From CAZOZP01 sp964584325 (GTDB lineage: Bacteria > Bacteroidota > Ignavibacteria > Ignavibacteriales > Melioribacteraceae), in NCBI GenBank assembly GCA_964584325.1, contig CAZOZP010000048.1, positions 1-29,150 on the forward strand: a DNA stretch of 29,150 nt, written 5' to 3'. Positions 1-7,518 of the stretch are shown here, one piece after another. Position 1 is the first letter of the stretch, and each line of letters opens with the position of its first letter. Under the pieces are notes generated by a model that was not told the origin of the DNA, did no database searches, and was given only the letters and a program-made list of their open reading frames with translations. The position numbers and the translations under genes were made by a program.

Positions 1-147
1 CCGCGTCAAGCAGTGAAATGTCCGCGTCAAGCAGTGAAATGTCCGCGTCAAGCAGTGAAATGTCCGCGTCAAGCAGTGAAATACCCGCGTCAAGCAGTGA
101 AATGCCTGCGTCAAGCAGTGAAATGCCTGCGTCAAGCAGTACAATGT
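1..147. repeat. 21-bp tandem repeat, seven copies
   Basis: Seven head-to-tail copies of a 21-bp unit that begins CCGCGTCAAGC and ends AGTGAAATGT lie at 1-21, 22-42, 43-63, 64-84, 85-105, 106-126 and 127-147. The first three are identical. Later ones differ at one to a few bases (C to T at the second base in copies 6 and 7; changes near the end in copies 4 and 7). There are no spacers, so this is not a CRISPR array. Because 21 is a multiple of three, four of six frames stay open: PRQAVKC-type heptads (+, stop at 148-150), SASSSEM-type heptads (+, stop at 153-155), and two on the - strand, one reading ISLLDAD. None has a convincing start and context. A degenerate further period is visible at 143-173, where AATGTTAAGG recurs 21 bp apart. 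The array may continue beyond the left edge. Confidence 0.95.
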
Positions 148-430
148 TAAGGTGAAATGATAAAATGTTAAGGAGTTCCCTGGGCACTTGTTGCTCTCGT
201 GTCCCCCACTTTATAATTTGGGGTTAATAATAAAATTGAAGTGGACAACGGGAAGTTGTTGAGAGTAGAGTATTATATGGACGGGGATAAGATTGGCGTG
301 GTAGTGTTAAGGGAGTGTAAATGCACCGAGTTTGTACAATAATTTATCCCAAAATTGTCATTAGGAAAAATAATAATCTACCAAAATAATATCAGGGCAT
401 GATACTGTTTTAAAATATTAATCGATTAAG
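148..430. other. Unassigned sequence between the tandem repeat and the first gene
   Basis: No gene of normal length is supported here. One + strand stretch (217-342, 41 sense codons, stop at 340-342) is open and protein-like in composition, with a GKLLRVEYYMDGDKIGVVV core, but it has no upstream start codon before the preceding stop (214-216). It could be the tail of a decayed gene. The core loosely recalls the C-terminal domain of lipoate-protein ligases, but that resemblance is too short to use. The stretch from about 350 to 430 is AT-rich and probably carries the promoter of the following gene, though I could not pick out a convincing -35/-10 pair. Confidence 0.4.
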
Positions 431-454
431 TTGTTATTAAAATATGAGGTTAAT

Positions 455-820
455 ATGAAAATGCGTTACATTTTATTGGGGATAATCGTAATATTCTTTG
501 CCACAGCTTTTACTTACGGCGATTGCTTTAACTGCAACGGAACAGGTATAGTTCAGTGCTACAGGTGCGACGGGAACGGATGCACCGGTGATTGCTATAC
601 TTGCGGCGGATTAGGGGTAATCGAAAAGAAATGTTATGTCTGTGGCGGCGACGGACTCTCTTATTCGGGATATACTTGTTTTACCTGCAAAGGTCACGGA
701 TTTACGCGTGAAAAGTGCTATCAATGCAAAGGAAGCGGATGCGGATATAAATGCTATAACTGCAAGGGCCTTGGTATCGAGAAATGCACTTACTGCAACG
801 GAACAGGGAAGAGAAAATAA
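455..820 (+). CDS. Small secreted cysteine-rich protein with eight CxxCxGxG motifs
   Basis: A 121-residue protein. I start it at the ATG at 455, which has GAGG five bases upstream; a TTG at 431 in the same frame would add eight residues ahead of the signal peptide. Residues 1-22 look like a Sec signal peptide (two Lys/Arg, then a hydrophobic core ending TAFTYG). There is no lipobox: the first Cys is the second residue after the likely cleavage point. The rest is eight CxxCxGxG motifs, the zinc-binding knuckle of the DnaJ/Hsp40 cysteine-rich domain, which has four. There is no J domain, HPD tripeptide or substrate-binding domain, so it is not a DnaJ. Spacers between motifs are 3, 4, 5, 7, 5, 4 and 3 residues, a mirror-symmetric series. 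Two extra Cys directly follow motifs 2 and 6, giving 18 in all. By analogy it should bind up to four zinc ions. An extracytoplasmic thiol or protein-binding role is inference. It stands alone, ahead of the rimP operon. Confidence 0.8.
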   Translation: MKMRYILLGIIVIFFATAFTYGDCFNCNGTGIVQCYRCDGNGCTGDCYTCGGLGVIEKKCYVCGGDGLSYSGYTCFTCKGHGFTREKCYQCKGSGCGYKCYNCKGLGIEKCTYCNGTGKRK

Positions 821-934
821 TTCCTGCAGTCAGATGCAGAGACTTGCGGTTCAATGATTACACCCAAGAAACATAATCATAGTAAGCGGAAATATCATTG
901 AATAACACTTTGTAAACTTTCCGGAAAGAAACAC

Positions 935-955
935 AAATCAAAATGCATTTGATTT
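935..955. repeat. AT-rich inverted repeat after the cysteine-rich gene
   Basis: AAATCAAA (935-942) and TTTGATTT (948-955) form perfect 8-bp arms around a 5-base loop. A 12-bp perfect palindrome CTTTCCGGAAAG lies just upstream (917-928). Either could end the upstream transcript or be a protein-binding site. There is no clean U-run, so terminator function is not shown. The rest of 821-1015 holds nothing else I recognise. Confidence 0.4.
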
Positions 956-972
956 TCCGCATAAAATAATAT

Positions 973-1000
973 TTGATTATATGTTGCATTTTCTTTAAAT
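973..1000 (+). promoter_or_regulatory. Possible sigma-70-type promoter for the rimP operon
   Basis: TTGATT (973-978), a 16-base spacer, then TTAAAT (995-1000). This would start transcription near 1007 and place the 1016-1030 hairpin at the very 5' end of the message. The match is moderate and the region is AT-rich, so chance is a real alternative. Confidence 0.25.
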
Positions 1001-1015
1001 TACAACTTTCAATTT

Positions 1016-1036
1016 CGCCCGTATTGGGCGTTTTTT
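1016..1036 (+). terminator. Terminator-like hairpin directly upstream of rimP
   Basis: CGCCC (1016-1020), loop GTATT, GGGCG (1026-1030), then six T (1031-1036), the form of an intrinsic terminator. It ends only 10 bases before the rimP ATG, and those bases hold no Shine-Dalgarno sequence. It may end transcription from the upstream gene, act as an attenuator for the rimP-nusA-infB operon, or stabilise a very short leader. Confidence 0.7.
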
Positions 1037-1046
1037 ATTTGTCAAT

Positions 1047-1499
1047 ATGGAAGTTAAAAATATTCTAAAAGAACAGACTATTAAAATCCTGGAGCAAGAG
1101 GGATATCTCTTGATTGATTTCATCATTAGGGGAACCAGCCAGAATGCAGTTATTGAGATATTTATTGACGGTGCGGATTTTGTAAAAACAGAAGATTGCG
1201 AAAGAGTAAGCCGTCAGATAAAAAATTTCATTGAAGAAAAAGAGCTGTACAAGAACAAATACCGTCTTGAAGTCTCATCTCCCGGGCTCGACAGGCCTCT
1301 GAAGTTTTTGATTCAATACAAAAAGAATATTGGCAGGTCTTTTAACCTATCCTACAAAAATGCCGAAGGCAATACAATAAATACCGAGGCAGTTTTAAAG
1401 GAAGTGAATGAAAGTATCCTTGTTTTTAATACAGATAAAGAAGAAATAAAAATTGAATTCAACAACATAAATTCAGCTAAAGTACAAATAAGCTTTTGA
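1047..1499 (+). CDS. rimP: Ribosome maturation factor RimP
   Basis: A 150-residue protein of the family's usual length. RimP binds the 30S precursor and helps ribosomal proteins assemble on 16S rRNA. The family signature YRLEVSSPGLDRPLK is at about residues 72-86, joining the N-terminal alpha/beta domain to the C-terminal SH3-like barrel. The N-terminus (amphipathic helix, then GYLLIDF) aligns with typical RimP starts, so the ATG at 1047 is probably correct although no Shine-Dalgarno sequence precedes it. It is first in the conserved rimP-nusA-infB-rbfA-truB-ribF-rpsO-pnp order, 16 bases before nusA. It is the gene most exposed to the terminator-like hairpin that ends 10 bases before its start. 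Confidence 0.93.
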   Translation: MEVKNILKEQTIKILEQEGYLLIDFIIRGTSQNAVIEIFIDGADFVKTEDCERVSRQIKNFIEEKELYKNKYRLEVSSPGLDRPLKFLIQYKKNIGRSFNLSYKNAEGNTINTEAVLKEVNESILVFNTDKEEIKIEFNNINSAKVQISF

Positions 1500-1515
1500 T
1501 AATGGAGGAAGCTAA

Positions 1516-2760
1516 ATGAATTACGAAATCGTAGAATCGTTTGCACAAATGGTTCGTGAAAAAAGCCTGGATAAAGATGTTCTTGCCAGTATAATAGAAG
1601 AAATATTCGGCATAATGATCAAAAAGAAATACGGCAACGAAGCAAAATATGAGATAGTTGTAAATATGGATAAAGGCGATATCGAAATATTCCTTGAAAG
1701 GGAAGTTGTTGATGTTGTTGAAGATCCGGCTGTGCATATAAGTATCGAAGAGCTGAACGAGAAAGGCAATCCGGATGAACTTGAAGTAGGTGAAACCTAT
1801 TCGGAAAAACTTGATTTAGCTTCATTCGGCCGCAGGATGATAAGTCTTGCAAGACAAAGTCTGAACCAAAAGATTCGTGAAATAGAAAAAGAGCTTATTT
1901 ACAAAGAATACAATAGTATGATAGGCGAAATTGTTGTTGGAGATATTTATCAGGTCAGGAAAAACGATGTGCTTGTAAATCACAACAAGACAGAATTACT
2001 TCTTCCGAGAATTGAGCAGCTTCCTAAAGAAAAACTGCGTAAAGGTGAAACAACCAGAGCTGTTGTTAAACAAGTGAAAAAGACAAAAAACGGACCTATA
2101 GTAATTATTTCCAGAGCAGATAATCTATTTCTAAAAAGAATGTTTGAAATTGAAATTCCTGAGATTTATGACGGAGTTATACAGATAAAGGGAATTGCAA
2201 GAGAACCCGGTGAAAGGGCAAAAGTTGCAGTTGAATCGCTCGATAACAGAATAGATGCAGTAGGGGCATGTGTTGGTATGAAGGGAGTAAGGATTCATGC
2301 CATTGTAAGAGAACTCAATAATGAAAACATAGATGTAATTAATTACAGCGATGATCCGATTGAATATATACAAAGAGCGCTCTCATCGGCTAAGTTAAGA
2401 CAGATTGAAATTGACGAAGAAAATAAAAAATGCAAGGTATATGCAGACAGCGACCAGGTATCTTTAATAGTAGGCCGTCAGGGAGTTAATATAAGGCTGG
2501 CAATTAAGTTAACCGGATTTGACATTGAAGTAATTCGTGTTAAGAAATCCTACGATGAATATGATGAAGATATTGAATTATTTGATCTTCAGGAAGAACT
2601 CGGAAAAGAAATCTTCGAAATTTTAAGAGATAACGGAAAGGATTATGCTCTGGAAATATTGCAGGGCGGACCGGAAAAGCTTCTTGAGATAGAAGGAATA
2701 GATATTAAGAAGGCAAATTTCATTATTAATGTATTAAAAAATCAATTTGAAGAAGAATAA
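1516..2760 (+). CDS. nusA: Transcription termination/antitermination factor NusA
   Basis: A 414-residue NusA, which binds RNA polymerase and nascent RNA and modulates pausing, intrinsic termination and antitermination. Order of domains: N-terminal RNAP-binding domain (about 1-125), S1 domain from about residue 136, KH1 with GMKG at 254-257, KH2 with GRQG at 320-323. The C-terminus (about 350-414) is a single acidic helical module ending in a helix-hairpin-helix-like segment (IEGIDIKKANFII). It is shorter than the 495-residue E. coli protein, which has two acidic repeats. A strong GGAGG (1504-1508) precedes the ATG. Because NusA itself strengthens termination at hairpins, the hairpin at 1016-1036 makes autoregulation conceivable (inference). 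Confidence 0.96.
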   Translation: MNYEIVESFAQMVREKSLDKDVLASIIEEIFGIMIKKKYGNEAKYEIVVNMDKGDIEIFLEREVVDVVEDPAVHISIEELNEKGNPDELEVGETYSEKLDLASFGRRMISLARQSLNQKIREIEKELIYKEYNSMIGEIVVGDIYQVRKNDVLVNHNKTELLLPRIEQLPKEKLRKGETTRAVVKQVKKTKNGPIVIISRADNLFLKRMFEIEIPEIYDGVIQIKGIAREPGERAKVAVESLDNRIDAVGACVGMKGVRIHAIVRELNNENIDVINYSDDPIEYIQRALSSAKLRQIEIDEENKKCKVYADSDQVSLIVGRQGVNIRLAIKLTGFDIEVIRVKKSYDEYDEDIELFDLQEELGKEIFEILRDNGKDYALEILQGGPEKLLEIEGIDIKKANFIINVLKNQFEEE

Positions 2761-2781
2761 AGTTTAAATATAAGGTAGTAT

Positions 2782-5475
2782 ATGTCCGAAATGCAAAAGC
2801 CACAGAAACTCAGATTGTATAAATTCGCTGCAGAATATAATCTTTCGAGCGATATGATTGAAGAGTTTTTGAAGGGTAAAGGTTATCAAATAAATTCGCA
2901 GAACACGCCTCTTACAAAAGAGATGCTTGAAGATCTTAATGTGAAATTCAAAAAAGAAATTGAAAAAGCGGAAGACCATTACCGGAAAGTATCTGAATTT
3001 AATAAAATGAGGCAGGATGCTCCGTTGCCTGAAGAGGTAACCGAAACTGAGGTAGCCGCGAAATCTTCAGAGATAAAGGCTGAAGAAACAGTTGTTGCAG
3101 AAGTGCAGGCCGAATCTGTTGAAGAACCTGATGAAATTGGAGCGGAAGCCGGTCTTAAGGAAGAAATAGAAGAAGAACCTGCAGACGATGAGGCCGATTC
3201 TGAAATAGTTCAATCTGTTGAGAACGAAAGCGAAATAGAGTCGGTAAAGCAAAGTTCGGAAGATCAGGGTTTCAAAACACGTGGTGAAATAGAACTTGAT
3301 AAAAAGAAAAAAGGTCTTACGATTGTAGGGCGTATTAATCTTATGAGCGATAAAGAGGCAGTTAAACAGGCTGCTCAGGAGCGTCCGGCAGAAGAAAAGG
3401 CTCCTGTTGTGCATTCAGACAGACCACATAATGAAAACCAGGAAGACGAACCTGCCAAGAAGAAAAAACTCAAAATAAAAAAGAAAAAGAAAAAAGAACC
3501 GGGAGAAGTTACCGAAGAACCCTCAACAAAAAACAAGAAAAAGAAAAAACTGAAAAGACCTGAAGTTGATAAACAGGTTGTTGATGCTGCCGTAAAAAGA
3601 ACTATGCTCGGACTGGATGAGAGTGTTGTTCAGGATAGGGCTAAAATCCGGAAAATGAAGAGAAAAGAAAAACAGGAAATTCAGGATCAGATAGATGAAA
3701 TAAGAAATCTTGAAGAACAGACAAAAGTGAAGGTAACGGAATTTATTTCCGTAATTGAATTGTCTAATCTGATGGGTGTTTCAGTTAATGAAGTAATTCA
3801 GAAATTTATGTCGATGGGTTTAATGGTTTCCATTAACCAGCGTCTTGATAAAGAAGCAATAACTCTGGTTGCTGATGATTTCGGTTTTGAAGTTGAGTTT
3901 CAGGATGAATTTGCTGAAGAACTTCTCGAAGAAAAAGAAGATGAAAATGCTGAATTTGTGCCAAGATCGCCTGTAGTAACTATAATGGGTCATGTTGACC
4001 ACGGAAAAACTTCGCTTCTTGATTATATTCGTAAAGCGAATGTTGTTGCAGGGGAATCCGGCGGTATTACACAGCATATCGGGGCCTATAAAGTTAAAGT
4101 TAAAGAAGATAAATATATTACATTTCTTGACACACCGGGTCACGAAGCATTTACCGCAATGAGAGCCAGAGGTGCAAGCGTTACTGATATAGTGGTACTT
4201 ATTGTTGCTGCCGATGATGCAGTAATGCCTCAGACAGTTGAAGCTATTAACCACGCAATGGCAGCAGGGGTGCCGATGATTATTGCAATCAATAAAATTG
4301 ATAAACCCGGTGCAAACATTGAGAAAATTAAACAGCAGCTTGCCGAGAGAAATATTCTTGTTGAAGATTGGGGTGGAAAATATCAATGCGCTCAGATTTC
4401 CGCAAAAGCCGGACTTAACATAGACGTGCTTCTTGAAAAGATAATTCTTGAAGCAGAATTGCTTGACCTCAAAGCGCCGGAAAGAAGACACGCACGAGGA
4501 ATAGTTATAGAATCGCAGATTGATAAGGGTCGTGGAGTAACGGCAACCATTCTTGTGCAGAAGGGTACTTTGCGCGCAGGAGATCCTTTCGTTGCAGGTG
4601 TTTGTTCCGGAAGAGTAAGAGCTATGTTTGATGAAAGAAACAAGAAAATTGCAGAAGCAGGACCTTCAACACCTGTTCTTGTTCTCGGTTTTGAATCTGC
4701 TCCTCAGGCAGGAGATACTTTCATCTGTATGGAAAGCGAGCGCGAAGTAAGGGAAGTAAGTATTAAAAGACAGCAGTTGAAACGCGAACAAGACCATCGT
4801 CAGGTAAGACTTATTACACTTGATGAAATTGCAAGTCAAGTTGGTTCCGGAGCAATAAAGGAACTTCCGATTATCGTAAAAGGCGACGTGGATGGTTCTG
4901 TAGAAGCCCTTGCTGATTCTTTAATGAAACTTTCAAATGAAGAAGTGAAGGTAAAAGTTATTCATAAAGCTGTAGGTGCCATATCCGAAGGCGACGTTCT
5001 TTTAGCTGCAGCATCCAATGCAATTATAATCGGATTCCATGTTAGACCGAATGTTAACGCAAGAAGACTTTCAGAATCCGAAAAAATTGATATCAGACTT
5101 TATAACGTAATTTACGATGCAATCAACGAGGTGAAATCTGCTCTCGAAGGAATGCTTTCACCTGTGCTTTCGGAAGTGAATAAATCTACTGTTGAAGTAA
5201 GAGATATATTCAAAGTTCCTAAGGTAGGAACAGTAGCCGGATGCTATGTGCAGGATGGCAAGATTGCCCGTTCACAGAAAATCAGGCTCTTCAGGAACGG
5301 AGTTGTTGTATATGAAGGAAGTCTTTCATCCTTAAAGAGATTTAAAGACGATGTTAAGGAAGTTGATGCAGGTTATGAATGCGGTTTGAGCATTTCCAAT
5401 TTCAATGATATTAAAATTGGAGATATAGTAGAATCTTATCAGATTGTTGAAACTAAAAAGAAGTTTGAAGACTAA
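2782..5475 (+). CDS. infB: Translation initiation factor IF-2
   Basis: An 897-residue GTPase that positions fMet-tRNA on the 30S subunit and promotes 50S joining. G motifs: GHVDHGKT at 403-410, DTPGHE from residue 450, NKID at 504-507. The beta-barrel domain, domain III and initiator-tRNA-binding C-terminal domain follow to the end. The N-terminal 300 or so residues are a poorly conserved extension: a small helical module (about 10-60), an acidic Glu-rich region (about 75-170), then a strongly basic region with lysine runs (about 225-260). A typical IF2_N module (about 315-370) sits just before the G domain. The long charged extension is usual in the Bacteroidota/Chlorobiota group. Its TAA shares its last A with the rbfA ATG, which implies coupled translation. 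Confidence 0.97.
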   Translation: MSEMQKPQKLRLYKFAAEYNLSSDMIEEFLKGKGYQINSQNTPLTKEMLEDLNVKFKKEIEKAEDHYRKVSEFNKMRQDAPLPEEVTETEVAAKSSEIKAEETVVAEVQAESVEEPDEIGAEAGLKEEIEEEPADDEADSEIVQSVENESEIESVKQSSEDQGFKTRGEIELDKKKKGLTIVGRINLMSDKEAVKQAAQERPAEEKAPVVHSDRPHNENQEDEPAKKKKLKIKKKKKKEPGEVTEEPSTKNKKKKKLKRPEVDKQVVDAAVKRTMLGLDESVVQDRAKIRKMKRKEKQEIQDQIDEIRNLEEQTKVKVTEFISVIELSNLMGVSVNEVIQKFMSMGLMVSINQRLDKEAITLVADDFGFEVEFQDEFAEELLEEKEDENAEFVPRSPVVTIMGHVDHGKTSLLDYIRKANVVAGESGGITQHIGAYKVKVKEDKYITFLDTPGHEAFTAMRARGASVTDIVVLIVAADDAVMPQTVEAINHAMAAGVPMIIAINKIDKPGANIEKIKQQLAERNILVEDWGGKYQCAQISAKAGLNIDVLLEKIILEAELLDLKAPERRHARGIVIESQIDKGRGVTATILVQKGTLRAGDPFVAGVCSGRVRAMFDERNKKIAEAGPSTPVLVLGFESAPQAGDTFICMESEREVREVSIKRQQLKREQDHRQVRLITLDEIASQVGSGAIKELPIIVKGDVDGSVEALADSLMKLSNEEVKVKVIHKAVGAISEGDVLLAAASNAIIIGFHVRPNVNARRLSESEKIDIRLYNVIYDAINEVKSALEGMLSPVLSEVNKSTVEVRDIFKVPKVGTVAGCYVQDGKIARSQKIRLFRNGVVVYEGSLSSLKRFKDDVKEVDAGYECGLSISNFNDIKIGDIVESYQIVETKKKFED

Positions 5476-5837
5476 TGTCAGTAAGACTCCAAAAAATAGA
5501 ATCGCTTATTAAAGAAGAGCTAAGTCTGATAATTCTTTATAAGATGAGGGATCCGATCTTCGGCTTTCTTACTCTTACGAAAGTAAAAGTAACGCCGGAT
5601 ACAAAGATCGCAAAAGTATATATTTCATCTTATGAAAAGGAAAAGCGACAGGCAATACTTCAGAAGCTGCAGTCGGTGAAAGGTTTTCTGAGAACCGAAC
5701 TTGCTAAAAAAGTATCGTTGAGAGCTGTACCCGATCTTGAATTCTTCATAGACGATACAAGCGATTATGTTGAAAAAATGGAAATTCTCTTTAAGATGAT
5801 ACATGAGAATGATAGCAAAAAACCTGAACAGAATTGA
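5475..5837 (+). CDS. rbfA: Ribosome-binding factor A
   Basis: A 120-residue single KH-type protein needed for late maturation of the 16S rRNA 5' end in the small subunit. Family features are the N-terminal RLQKIESLIKEELS helix, a VKVTPDTKIAKVYIS strand region and the LRAVPDLEFFIDD segment near the C-terminus. The ATG overlaps the infB stop by one base. Its 3' end overlaps the truB reading frame by 35 bases. Size and position in the operon agree with the usual RbfA. Confidence 0.93.
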   Translation: MSVRLQKIESLIKEELSLIILYKMRDPIFGFLTLTKVKVTPDTKIAKVYISSYEKEKRQAILQKLQSVKGFLRTELAKKVSLRAVPDLEFFIDDTSDYVEKMEILFKMIHENDSKKPEQN

Positions 5838-6546
5838 AAATATTGATTTTGCACTCGGAGAAACTGTTCTTATTGATAAAAATAAAGGCTGTTCTTCTTA
5901 TTATGCGGTTCATAGAGTTAAAAGAACTACCGGAATAAAGAAAGTAGGTCACGCAGGAACGCTGGACCCTATGGCAAGCGGTCTGCTGATAATATGTACC
6001 GGAAAAGCAACCAAAACAATTGAAACTTTTCAGGATATGCCTAAGGTTTATACCGGAACCTTCTGTCTCGGACAAACAACTGATTCTTTTGATTCTGAAA
6101 CTGAACCATCTGAAGTTACTGAAACTGATTATATTACTGAGGCTATGCTCGATGAAGCACGGAACAGATTTATCGGCGAGATTTCTCAAATGCCTCCGAT
6201 GTATTCGGCAGTTAAGCATAAAGGGAAGGCTCTTTATAAATATGCAAGAAAGGGAGTAGAGATAAAAAGAAACGAAAGGATTGTTTCTGTTTATGAGTTT
6301 GATATCAAAACTGAAAATAAGCCTTTTGTGGATTTCCGGATTAAATGCTCGAAAGGCACTTATATACGAAGTATTGCAAATGACTTCGGAAAAGCTTTGG
6401 GGTGCGGAGCTTATCTTTATTCGCTAAGAAGAGAAAGTATTGGAGAGTATAATGTACGGGATGCTTTTTCAGTAGATGAATTTACTGAGAAATTCCGAAC
6501 TGATTCAAAAGGGAAGACGGAAATAAATACAGATGAATCTTTATAA
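5803..6546 (+). CDS. truB: tRNA pseudouridine(55) synthase TruB
   Basis: A 247-residue enzyme that converts U55 of the T-loop of tRNAs to pseudouridine. The motif GHAGTLDPMASGLL contains the catalytic Asp (D55 from this start). MPPMYSAVKHKGKALYKYARKG and KCSKGTYIRS are the other conserved blocks. It lacks a long C-terminal PUA domain, as in short TruB forms. The start is ambiguous: ATG 5803 or ATG 5809, two codons apart, both inside the end of rbfA. The 3' end overlaps ribF by 14 bases. Such overlaps suggest translational coupling along rbfA-truB-ribF. Confidence 0.93.
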   Translation: MRMIAKNLNRIENIDFALGETVLIDKNKGCSSYYAVHRVKRTTGIKKVGHAGTLDPMASGLLIICTGKATKTIETFQDMPKVYTGTFCLGQTTDSFDSETEPSEVTETDYITEAMLDEARNRFIGEISQMPPMYSAVKHKGKALYKYARKGVEIKRNERIVSVYEFDIKTENKPFVDFRIKCSKGTYIRSIANDFGKALGCGAYLYSLRRESIGEYNVRDAFSVDEFTEKFRTDSKGKTEINTDESL

Positions 6547-7474
6547 TAATATTGCTGATATAGATCCTGCATCAGAATCGGTTGTCACTATAGGCACTTT
6601 CGATGGAGTTCATCTGGGACATCGGAAAATAATCGAAAGTCTGAACAAAAATTCCGCCAAAAGCGGAAGAAGAAGTTTTCTTGTAACCTTTGACCCGCAC
6701 CCCAGAACGGTGGTCTCGGATGACAGGAAGATTAAAGTTCTTACAACAGTGAATGAGAAACTGGCGGTCTTAAAAAAGAACGGACCTGATAATATTCTTG
6801 TGGTTAATTTCACAAGGGAATTTTCAGAACTGGATTACAGGGATTTTATTGAGAAATATCTCATAAAAGGAATGAACCTTAAAACTCTTGTAATAGGACA
6901 CGACCATAAACTTGGACGTAATAGGGCGGGTGATGAAATCAGACTTATTGAATTGGCCGGTGAGTTCGGATTTAGTGTTGTGAAAGTAGATTCAGTTACA
7001 GAAAATGGATATAAAGTAAGCAGTACTCTTATACGCAATCTGCTTTTTGAAGGTAATGTGAGCAAAGCTTCTGAGTTTTTAGGAAGAAATTACTCCCTCT
7101 CCGGAGTAGTAGTAAAAGGTTCGCAAAGGGGAAGAACAATAGGATTCCCTACGGCAAATATTGAAATTCAGGATAATTGTAAACTCGTGCCGGCAAGAGG
7201 AGTTTATCTCTGTAAGGCAAAAATGGATCAGAATGAAGAATACGGAATTATAAATATAGGTTACAGACCTACATTTAACGAGTTTGACAAACTTTATCTG
7301 GAAGTGTATATTTTCGGATTAAGTAAAGATATTTACGGAGAACACATTGAAATTGAATTTATTGAAAGGCTCAGAGATGAAATAAAATTTGATTCTGTTG
7401 AAAGCCTTATTGAAAGAATAAAAAAGGATATTGAAGAAGCTGAAATGCTATTAAAAACACAAACAAATAATTAA
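6533..7474 (+). CDS. ribF: Bifunctional riboflavin kinase / FAD synthetase RibF
   Basis: A 313-residue enzyme that makes FMN from riboflavin and then FAD. The N-terminal FMN adenylyltransferase domain has the nucleotidyltransferase motif GTFDGVHLGH at residues 21-30 and the LVIGHDHKLGRNRAGD segment. The C-terminal riboflavin kinase domain has RGRTIGFPTANI from residue 199 and a GIINIGYRPTF block. Length and domain order are typical. It starts inside truB, overlapping by 14 bases. Its position between truB and rpsO is common in many bacteria. Confidence 0.95.
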   Translation: MNLYNNIADIDPASESVVTIGTFDGVHLGHRKIIESLNKNSAKSGRRSFLVTFDPHPRTVVSDDRKIKVLTTVNEKLAVLKKNGPDNILVVNFTREFSELDYRDFIEKYLIKGMNLKTLVIGHDHKLGRNRAGDEIRLIELAGEFGFSVVKVDSVTENGYKVSSTLIRNLLFEGNVSKASEFLGRNYSLSGVVVKGSQRGRTIGFPTANIEIQDNCKLVPARGVYLCKAKMDQNEEYGIINIGYRPTFNEFDKLYLEVYIFGLSKDIYGEHIEIEFIERLRDEIKFDSVESLIERIKKDIEEAEMLLKTQTNN

Positions 7475-7476
7475 TT

Positions 7477-7490
7477 CCGGTTACGACTGG
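7477..7490 (+). promoter_or_regulatory. Small hairpin in the rpsO leader, candidate S15 site
   Basis: CCGGT (7477-7481) and ACTGG (7486-7490) pair around a TACG loop. The loop fits the UNCG tetraloop pattern, and the stem contains a G.U pair next to a G-C pair. It lies 2 bases after the ribF stop and about 28 bases before the rpsO ATG. Ribosomal protein S15 recognises adjacent G.U/G-C pairs in 16S rRNA and in several rpsO leaders, so autoregulation is plausible. The stem is only five pairs, so chance cannot be excluded. Confidence 0.3.
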
Positions 7491-7518
7491 AGTTCAATCT
7501 TAAAAAAAGGAGTAAAAG

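Noticed and set aside
1..147. CRISPR array
   Set aside because: The copies are directly adjacent with no unique spacers and the unit is only 21 bp, so this is a simple tandem repeat.
455..820. DnaJ chaperone fragment
   Set aside because: There is no J domain or client-binding domain, a signal peptide is present, and there are eight rather than four knuckle motifs with regular spacing.
636..857. Second gene in another frame over the cysteine-rich gene
   Set aside because: It is a shadow frame produced by the repeated codons of the real gene and has no start signal or recognisable features.
821..1046. tRNA gene before rimP, as in some bacteria
   Set aside because: No cloverleaf or TTCGA-type T-loop is visible in the gap.
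3820..4491. 223-codon open frame on the - strand inside infB
   Set aside because: It lies opposite the most conserved G domain of IF-2, is rich in Cys, Phe and Asn as antisense frames of AT-rich genes are, and resembles no family.
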